In this document: piece by piece, positions 44,101 to 50,038 of the stretch | Numbering within the stretch: the stretch's first letter is position 1 | How the letters are laid out: each line of letters opens with the position of its first letter | Assembly (NCBI RefSeq): GCF_001597745.1 | Contig: NZ_LUHJ01000050.1 | Location: 1-50,038 of the forward strand | DNA length: 50,038 bases | Origin: Anabaena sp. 4-3 | Lineage (GTDB): Bacteria > Cyanobacteriota > Cyanobacteriia > Cyanobacteriales > Nostocaceae | Direction: 5' to 3' | Made by a program: the position numbers and the translations under genes | Notes under the pieces: generated by a model | Databases searched by the model: none | The model's input: the letters and a program-made list of their open reading frames with translations, nothing else | What the model was told of the DNA's origin: nothing

Positions 44101-44850
44101 TTTACGGTAGAGGAGAATGGCGGCGACTGGGGACTGGGGACTGGGGACTGGGGACTGGGGATGTTTTTCTATGCGCTGCTGGTGATACCATTCTAGGTAT
44201 GCTGTGGGGGATGTAAAAAAACCTTGATAGTCGGGATGTAGTAAACCCATGTTGGGGGTTTCGATGGGTGGGGGGATGTCACCGACTTTTAAGCCTAGGT
44301 ATTTTTCTCCTAGTGTCCAGAATAATGCGGCAACGTTTTCTGTGCCGCCGGCGTTCCAGTAACCGTAGATAATTAACCAGTTGCGTAAGTCTTGGACTTT
44401 CTGCACTGGCACGAATTTCAAGAGTTTGGGGCCGATTTTTAAGAAACTAATATAGCCGGCAAGTTTGTCTTCTTCCCGTCCGTTGCTGAATTTGTCGAGG
44501 ATGAATTTAACGGGTTTGGGCATTCCTTTGGGTTTGTCGCCAATGGCGAATGCACCGAGTTTGGTTAGACTCATCAATTCTAAGGCTGACTCGAAGACTA
44601 GGCGGATGGGTATTTGGGCGATGCGATCGCGCAGCCACAAAACTTGGTCATAATCAAATAGTAGACTACCAAAAAACACATCCGCGCCTTGTAGTGCTGC
44701 TTCTACTTCTGGGCGAATACTTATAATATCGCGATCGCTAAATACTCGAATATCCAAATCACCACAGCGAGATTTAGCCAAGCAAGCAGCTTTCCTGTAC
44801 AAGTCAGCGTTAAACGATTCAAACCCAGCAATTAAAACGATGCGTTTCAT
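41164..44850 (-). CDS. chlH: Magnesium chelatase subunit H family protein (short ChlH/BchH paralogue)
   Basis: Large CobN/Mg-chelatase-type subunit that binds the tetrapyrrole (protoporphyrin IX in ChlH) during metal insertion. Segments such as [85 protein letters not shown] and the C-terminal [18 protein letters not shown] match ChlH/BchH. It has 1228 aa, whereas the usual cyanobacterial ChlH is about 1330. The N-terminus ([14 protein letters not shown]) is shorter and divergent, so it may be a second H-like paralogue rather than the main ChlH; a cobalt chelatase role is less likely. A heptamer repeat encodes residues about 230-242. Confidence 0.85.
   Translation of the reverse strand: [1228 protein letters not shown]
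44125..44161. repeat. Heptamer repeat inside the chlH-like gene
   Basis: Five copies of GACTGGG (37 bp) lie in the coding region. On the minus strand they encode [12 protein letters not shown], a Pro/Ser heptapeptide-type insert in a linker before the conserved [10 protein letters not shown] strand. Confidence 0.92.
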
Positions 44851-44932
44851 TCCCCTAAGCCCAGCAACATTTCTTTACTTTCAATTTTAAACTTGCTGGC
44901 GGGTTGATGGTTGAATATCTACCCACAGAGAT

Positions 44933-45011
44933 GAGGAAGCAGGGGAAGCAGGGGAAGAATAACTTTTACCCAGTCCCCAGTCCCCAGTCCCTTCCAATAC
45001 CCAGTCCCCAC
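44933..45011. repeat. Two heptamer repeats upstream of chlH
   Basis: GGGGAAGCA-type units (44933-44957) and CCCCAGT-type units (44970-45011, interrupted) lie in the chlH-like gene's upstream region, between it and the divergent candidate small RNA. STRR-type. Confidence 0.82.
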
Positions 45012-45050
45012 CTTTTGGCAAATTGGCACATTCTCTAATGTGATGGTTGT

Positions 45051-45130
45051 TATTGTGGAATTCGCGAATGTCTTTGTGCGACAATACCGACTTGCAGAAT
45101 CCCTCGGCTCATTACCGGGGGTCTTTTTTT
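45051..45130 (+). ncRNA. Candidate small RNA with terminator
   Basis: No open frame covers this segment, yet it ends in a good plus-strand terminator: CCCTCGG (45101-45107), a 7-nt loop, CCGGGGG (45115-45121), then TCTTTTTTT. The wobble pair in the stem is only stable in the plus-strand RNA. Upstream a second helix can form (TATTGT 45051-45056 with ACAATA 45081-45086) around the palindrome ATTCGCGAAT. This gives an RNA of roughly 80 nt, divergent from chlH. I cannot match it to a known family and see no firm promoter. Confidence 0.35.
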
Positions 45131-45160
45131 AAAAATATATAAATGTTTACAACAAATAAC

Positions 45161-45193
45161 AAAAAATAACCTCCGAGTCGGACACCTCAGAGG
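45161..45193 (-). terminator. Orphan minus-strand terminator-like hairpin
   Basis: On the minus strand CCTCTGAG, an 8-nt loop and CTCGGAGG are followed by TTATTTTTT. The stem has a G-U pair only in the minus-strand RNA, which fixes the orientation. No protein gene lies upstream on that strand for about 1 kb, so it may end another small RNA or an antisense transcript. Confidence 0.55.
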
Positions 45194-46219
45194 AGATTAT
45201 CAAAGACATTTAATTGTGGACTAATCTAAACATAAATTTAGCTGGTTAATCACGTTTATTCCCTCCATCTAAAGAAACACTCTTCGGTTAAGTTGATTAG
45301 TATCAGTCGTACAAATAATGATTAATTACGGTTATCTTGGGAGTAAAATCTGTTGTTTGATTATAAGTAATAGTATCAGATTGCTGAGGGCGATCGCTTG
45401 CAATATCAAAGTTAGCTGCTGGATAAATTTCCCAATTTAGTAACTAATATTTACATCCAGCATAATGCTATAGTAAACCTTAAATTGTCGGGTGCGTTCA
45501 AGCAAAGCGCAACGCACCGCCATATTATGATAAGTTACGGCTAATTTCTCCAACAAAAACGCGCAAATCCTGACATAAACCTCACATACCTACAGAATTT
45601 TTCCTCAAAAATCTCCTTAATGCCTACAAACACCAATATATACTCATAGCAACCCAGAAATGTAAAGATTTACTGATTCTTAAAACAAAATAAATATAAT
45701 TCTTTGTAATCAAATCTTTACCATAGCTATGTTTCACGAATCTTGTTAAGTCAAGATATAAATATTAGCTTAATGTAAGGCTTCTTAAAGACAGAGGTAC
45801 AATAAGAATAAGATGCCAATGGCTTTTGCCGAGGCTGACCATGACAGCAAGTTGTTTTCGCCCAGTTGCTTACCCCTTGGGTCAAGTTAATGTGCTGTAG
45901 TGGGATAAAAAGGGCAGCATATCAACAGAGGGGATATCTGGTAAAACTTGTTTTGACAAGAGTTACACCAATTTTGGATGGTTGATGAACAGCGTCGATT
46001 CTGAGGCTGTTTCAGGAATCTCCAAGAATACTAACTATCTAATTTGGTGTGTGAATGACTCTGAGTCATGAAACTTTGAAATCTAAGCAGTGAACAGGAT
46101 TTGAGAGTGTTGGTGTCAAGTGACTGCAAATCATTTTTTGCTGTGCTGATCAATCAGTATAGACGCTCTATTGCCAATAGTGCCAACAGCCTTGCCAAAT
46201 TTAAAATCCAGAGGAATCA
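45194..46219. other. 1-kb gene-free region before the NYN gene
   Basis: AT-rich DNA with one dispersed hairpin (GGTGCGTT 45491-45498 with AACGCACC 45511-45518) and HIP1 near 45389. A 25-codon open frame at about 45814 (MPMAFAEADHDSKLF...) has no clear ribosome binding site. The 400 bp before 46220 are less AT-rich and may be a long 5' leader. I see no convincing gene. Confidence 0.5.
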
Positions 46220-46930
46220 ATGACTAACACTGGTTTTACCAAAGTAAACAATTCTTATAGACCGCTTGCTGAAGAACCTCATTCGCCAGGTAAAATTCAG
46301 ATAAAAAACAGCAACCACAATGAATCTTCCAGACAGCGACAACCAAGGGCTGATTATGCTGTTACTAATGACTTAAATCGTGGTCGAGTTGCTATTTTCA
46401 TCGATGGTGCTAATCTCTTTCATGCTGCTTTGCAACTAGGCATTGAAATTGACTATCTTAAATTACTCTGTCGTTTAACTTCTGGTTCACGGTTATTACG
46501 TGCTTTTTTCTACACTGGGATTGATATATCACGCCAGACTGCCACTCGTTCACGTAACAATGATAAGCAACAAGGCTTTTTATTTTGGATGCGTCGTAAT
46601 GGCTATCGTGTAGTTACAAAAGACGTACAGCCAACAGATAATACCAAAAAACCGAGTTTGAATGTAGAAATTGCTGTAGATATGATCACCTTAGCTCCCT
46701 ACTACGATACAGCCGTTTTAGTGAGTGGGGATGGAGATTTAGCCTATGCTGTCAATGCTGTCACCAGTACAGGCGTGCGAGTGGAAGTTGTTAGTCTGCG
46801 AACGATGACTAATGACTGTTTAATAGATGTTGCGGACTCTTTTCTTGATCTCGATAGTATTAAACAACAGATTCAAAAAGACTCTCACCTAGGGTATGGC
46901 TATCGCACATTGTCCAATTCTAATCTGTAG
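46220..46930 (+). CDS. NYN domain-containing protein (LabA/DUF88 family)
   Basis: PIN-like NYN nuclease-fold protein of the LabA/DUF88 group; LabA in Synechococcus takes part in circadian output. A polar N-terminal tail (about residues 1-55) precedes the domain, which has the acidic FIDGANLFHAALQLG at its start, NVEIAVDMITLAPYYDTAVLVSGDGDLAYAV with the other conserved acids, and GVRVEVVS. Length 236 aa. ATG 46220 has AGAGGA seven bases ahead. It is followed by its own terminator. RNA cleavage is plausible but unproven. Confidence 0.9.
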   Translation: MTNTGFTKVNNSYRPLAEEPHSPGKIQIKNSNHNESSRQRQPRADYAVTNDLNRGRVAIFIDGANLFHAALQLGIEIDYLKLLCRLTSGSRLLRAFFYTGIDISRQTATRSRNNDKQQGFLFWMRRNGYRVVTKDVQPTDNTKKPSLNVEIAVDMITLAPYYDTAVLVSGDGDLAYAVNAVTSTGVRVEVVSLRTMTNDCLIDVADSFLDLDSIKQQIQKDSHLGYGYRTLSNSNL

Positions 46931-46950
46931 TTAACAAACATATTCAATCT

Positions 46951-46988
46951 ACCTACATCTAGCTCAACGCTTATGATGTAGGTTTTTT
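46951..46988 (+). terminator. Rho-independent terminator of the NYN gene
   Basis: ACCTACATC and GATGTAGGT form a 9-bp perfect stem followed by TTTTTT, 20 bp after the NYN stop codon. Confidence 0.9.
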
Positions 46989-47999
46989 GGTGAGGGAACG
47001 GAGTCAGAGAAAAGTCTGCATCTTCAGTTAATTATCAGTAATCAACCGGATATGATATCTATCAGTCGGAAAACTGCATTTAAAAACTAAACCGTTTAGT
47101 CTAGAATTGGGGTTTTGACTCACCCAAGACGGAAGATTACCCTTCACCTTTTTATAAAACTAAACCGTTTAGTCTAGAAATTGTCCATTAGTAGGGTGCC
47201 TCAGATGCGAAACATCTCCTCTTTATAAGCAATTCAACTCTGATGAAGTACCTACAAAACGATCATAAAAATTGCCTGAATCATATCAGCATTTGTCTGT
47301 CGATTGGGAATAAAGATACCTGTTCCCTGTTAAGAGTTCCCTAGCCCTCACAGATATAATAACTGTTCTAATGGACATGATATGACCTTTGGTTTTCTAA
47401 CAGTAATTGCTTTAATGAATTAAATTTCTGGTGCTATTAATGATACTTTAACATCTCAACATTTCGATTTTTCTCTGCTCAAAGCTATGAGAAAGCGTTA
47501 TTAGCATTGTTAATGCTTTTTCAGCAGCAATTAACCTGATACAGCAAATAGCCAATTGTCCTGTAACTATGCCTATTGCAGCAACCTGATAGGTATACTA
47601 TCGTCAGGGAAATTTTAAGTAATATTAATGAACTAAAATCTAAATTTCGTGTAGAATCAGGAACGAATAAAGAAATTAACAATACGTATTTTATTTAGTG
47701 AAATAAAATGTATATGAAACTACAAGTAAGAAGAAGGCTACTGAATTTTATTCATCAGGGTTATTGAATAACATTATGAGCCAAGGTGTGAACAGTTAGT
47801 TAGCAGCAGTGCATCAGTTGCGTGAGTAATTGCTGATTGCCAAGATTTAAGAAACAAACCCAATATTTGGCGTATTTGCTGGCTAATAAGTGGATTAATC
47901 TTGGACTAATATTTTCTTTGAGTAAATGTAACTTTATAGTTACAAAAATTTGTGTTGCCTTAATTTAACGTTAAGAATTTATTTTAATCACAAGCAGAG
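46989..47999. other. 1-kb gene-free region before the large repetitive gene
   Basis: AT-rich, no open frame above about 20 codons with a usable start. The only clear structure is the pair of palindromes at 47083-47180. It must hold the promoter of the gene starting at 48000. No -35/-10 assignment could be made with confidence. Confidence 0.5.
47083..47180. promoter_or_regulatory. Two identical 15-bp palindromes in direct repeat
   Basis: ACTAAACCGTTTAGT is present at 47086-47100 and 47159-47173, each within a longer identical block (AAAACTAAACC... ending TCTAGAA). The centres are 73 bp apart, close to seven helical turns. The form resembles a TetR-type operator pair, but no regulator gene or close downstream gene is present. 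A relic of a mobile element is the alternative. Confidence 0.5.
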
Positions 48000-50038
48000 A
48001 TGTTAGCGGAAAACAGTAGCTTCAACGATAACTCCAATGATTCCCAGTTTGGTATTAGTTCTCCTTCACAAGAGCAGCAGACTGATACAATTTTATTTCC
48101 CACTTCACAAGTCAACGGTGCTACTGATTACCAACCGCTTACATCCGCACAAATCAATAGTTATGAAGTAACAAGCTTAATTTTTGATGAGGGGAATAAC
48201 CAGCAAACTGCCTTAAATCAAGATGCCCTTACCGGAGGAGAGATAAACAGCCAACTGGTAGGAATGACGAGTTTAACTAATGATTTTCTGTTAGGTCGAA
48301 CATTAACAGGAACAATTGCCGAACCTGGAGAAAGACAAGTTTTTACCTTTAGTGGGACTACTGGACAACGGTTAATTTTTGATGGGTTAGCTACATCTAA
48401 TAATAGCATTCGTGCCAGTTTATTGAGTCCGACAAATGTAGAACTGTTTGATATTGTAGTTAACGCAGATTCTCAGCCTATCACCTTTACCGAAACGGGA
48501 ACTTATAGCATCGTATTAGATCCGAGTGGTGAGAATACAGGCAGCTATAGTTTTAGATTACTAGATGTGGGTGCGATCGCCTCTCAAAATTCCATCACAC
48601 TAGGACAAACAAAATCTCATACTTTCGATAACGGCAAAGAAATAGATTTATATTCTATCAGTGGCAGTGCTGGACAGCGTTTACTGTTGGATTCTGCCAC
48701 CAACGTCTCTACAAGTGGTACTTGGATACTGTATGGATCTGATAACGCTGTCATCGCATCGATAGGAGTTAACCAAGATTTTCAGACACTCTTACCCAGT
48801 ACAGGCGACTATGTACTAGCTGTCATCGGTAATACCAACAATGGTACACCCTATACTTTCACTGTTAATAATGTAGTTAATGACGCGCCTGTTGTTCTCC
48901 CACCAGCTAATTCAATTCCCTTAACTCTGGGTAATTCTGTAGAAAGCTTGCTAGTTACACCAGGAGAACAAAAGGTTTATACCTTCCAGGGAAGCATCGG
49001 ACAAAAATTGGTATTTGATAGTTTATTCAATTCCGTTTCTGGAATCAATGTCCGCTTAGTCAGTCCCACCCAAAATGTTATTTTTAACCAAAGTGCAAAC
49101 AACGACTATCAATCCTTTAACGGATTGATTCCCATCATACTCAGCGAACAAGGCAGCTATCAACTAATCTTTAGTAGCACTAACCAAGCTGTTGGGGATT
49201 ATAAATTTAGGTTGTTAGATTTAGCAGTACATACCGAATCACTCCAGTTTAATACTACCAATCCCATCACAGGCACACTCAGCTTAGGAGTGACAGCAAA
49301 AATCTATCGTTTTAGTGGTACTACTGGACAAGAATTATTCTTTGATCAAATCAATATTAGTAATTCTAGTGTGCGTTGGTCAGTGTATGGCAGTAGTCAA
49401 AAGGTACTGACTTACTCTGATTATTTGACTGATTTTAGGCTTGTTATCCCCGAAACGGGTGACTATTGGTTAATTTTGGATGGCAGTCCAGCTAGTGACA
49501 TCAATTATAGTTTTAGAGTCTCAACAATCACGACTACTACCCAAGATTTAATTATCGGTAATGTTGTCGAAGGTAAACTATTAACACCAGCAGAACAGCA
49601 AATTTACACCTTTACAGGAAGCATCGGACAACAGTTAGTTTTTGACAGTCTGTTTAATTCCCCTTCTGGTATCAATGTCCGCTTGGTTAGTCCTAGTCAA
49701 AATACGATTTTTAATCAAAGTGTACGTAATGATTTGATGCCTATCATACTGAGTGAACAAGGCATCTATCAACTAATTATTAGTAGCGGTAGTCAAACAG
49801 TTGGCGATTATAAATTTCAACTATTAGATTTAGCAGTCAATACTGAACCACTCCAGTTTAATACTGCTAATCCGATTACAGGTACACTCAACTCCAGATT
49901 AACTAGAAAAATCTATCGCTTTAGTGGTAATGCAGGACAACAAATATTCTTTGATTATCTCAATAGCAGTAATAGTAATGTTAACTGGAGAGTGTACGGC
50001 AGTAGTCAGAGGGTATTAGCTGATGCTGATTCTTTTGC
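48000..50038 (+). CDS. Large secreted-type protein with repeated PPC-like beta domains (3' end outside window)
   Basis: The frame runs from ATG 48000 to the right edge without a stop (at least 679 codons). After a polar, Gln/Ser-rich N-terminus with no signal peptide, it consists of repeated beta domains of 90-110 residues resembling bacterial pre-peptidase C-terminal (PPC) domains: EPGERQVFTFSGTTGQRLIFD, then ETGTYSIVLDPSGENTGSYSFRLLD and similar. The domains pair into a 209-residue (627-bp) unit that recurs almost verbatim (GSIGQ...FDSLFNS.SGINVRLVSP at 48990 and 49617). Such proteins in Nostoc are often exported by type I systems using a C-terminal signal; that part is not visible. It may be an adhesin or surface enzyme. 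Confidence 0.82.
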   Translation, partial: MLAENSSFNDNSNDSQFGISSPSQEQQTDTILFPTSQVNGATDYQPLTSAQINSYEVTSLIFDEGNNQQTALNQDALTGGEINSQLVGMTSLTNDFLLGRTLTGTIAEPGERQVFTFSGTTGQRLIFDGLATSNNSIRASLLSPTNVELFDIVVNADSQPITFTETGTYSIVLDPSGENTGSYSFRLLDVGAIASQNSITLGQTKSHTFDNGKEIDLYSISGSAGQRLLLDSATNVSTSGTWILYGSDNAVIASIGVNQDFQTLLPSTGDYVLAVIGNTNNGTPYTFTVNNVVNDAPVVLPPANSIPLTLGNSVESLLVTPGEQKVYTFQGSIGQKLVFDSLFNSVSGINVRLVSPTQNVIFNQSANNDYQSFNGLIPIILSEQGSYQLIFSSTNQAVGDYKFRLLDLAVHTESLQFNTTNPITGTLSLGVTAKIYRFSGTTGQELFFDQINISNSSVRWSVYGSSQKVLTYSDYLTDFRLVIPETGDYWLILDGSPASDINYSFRVSTITTTTQDLIIGNVVEGKLLTPAEQQIYTFTGSIGQQLVFDSLFNSPSGINVRLVSPSQNTIFNQSVRNDLMPIILSEQGIYQLIISSGSQTVGDYKFQLLDLAVNTEPLQFNTANPITGTLNSRLTRKIYRFSGNAGQQIFFDYLNSSNSNVNWRVYGSSQRVLADADSF

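Noticed and set aside
44887-45084. 65-codon open frame on the minus strand upstream of chlH
   Set aside because: Most of it is encoded by heptamer repeats and it overlaps the candidate small RNA. No ribosome binding site or family.
45811-45890. 25-codon frame starting MPMAFAEADHD
   Set aside because: No ribosome binding site and no further support; left as unassigned intergenic sequence.

Overview
The window is chromosomal DNA of a heterocyst-forming type cyanobacterium (Nostocales; Nostoc/Anabaena/Trichormus-like). The evidence is a Mg-chelatase H homologue and Ycf34, many copies of the HIP1 octamer GCGATCGC, heptanucleotide tandem repeats (STRR) of the kind known from Nostoc, and large multidomain Ser/Thr-kinase/histidine-kinase proteins. 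I see no rRNA, tRNA, CRISPR array, prophage or intact transposase.

Layout. 1-9.9 kb: a HtrA-type protease, a half-size TSUP transporter next to an acetamidase/formamidase, an AIM24 protein, an M61 peptidase with PDZ domain, a Crp/Fnr regulator, a PilB/MshE N-domain-like protein, a small helical protein with its own terminator, and an acyltransferase. 10-23 kb: a purine/nucleoside-themed block. It holds a BMP-family nucleoside-type ABC importer (lipoprotein, ATPase, two permeases, with a histidine phosphatase in between), a ureidoglycolate-lyase-like protein, and a molybdenum hydroxylase set (FAD subunit, fused 2Fe-2S/Mo subunit, XdhC, MocA-like cytidylyltransferase). A MITE-like element separates xdhC from mocA. 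23-31 kb: a MotA/TolQ/ExbB channel, an MMADHC-like B12-trafficking homologue, an EgtD-like histidine methyltransferase, a K+ channel with TrkA domains, ArgD, a Uma2 nuclease and TsaB, with two related MITE-like elements around tsaB. 31-45 kb: two consecutive giant signalling proteins, Ycf34, a CCA-adding enzyme, and a short, divergent ChlH. 45-50 kb: long gene-poor stretches around a NYN-domain gene, including a possible small RNA and a doublet of perfect palindromes. The window ends inside a large repetitive secreted-type beta-domain protein that is cut by the right edge.

How it fits together. The importer can bring in nucleosides or purines, the Mo-hydroxylase could oxidise a purine or other heterocycle with XdhC and MocA maturing its cofactor, and the AllA-like enzyme would act near the end of ureide breakdown. 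That would make 10-23 kb a possible purine-nitrogen acquisition island; this is inference from co-location. The other strong theme is repeat invasion. Heptamer repeats sit inside two coding regions (the Mo-hydroxylase linker and chlH), a MITE-like inverted repeat supplies the stop codon of xdhC, and many intergenic spaces are made of hairpin repeats.
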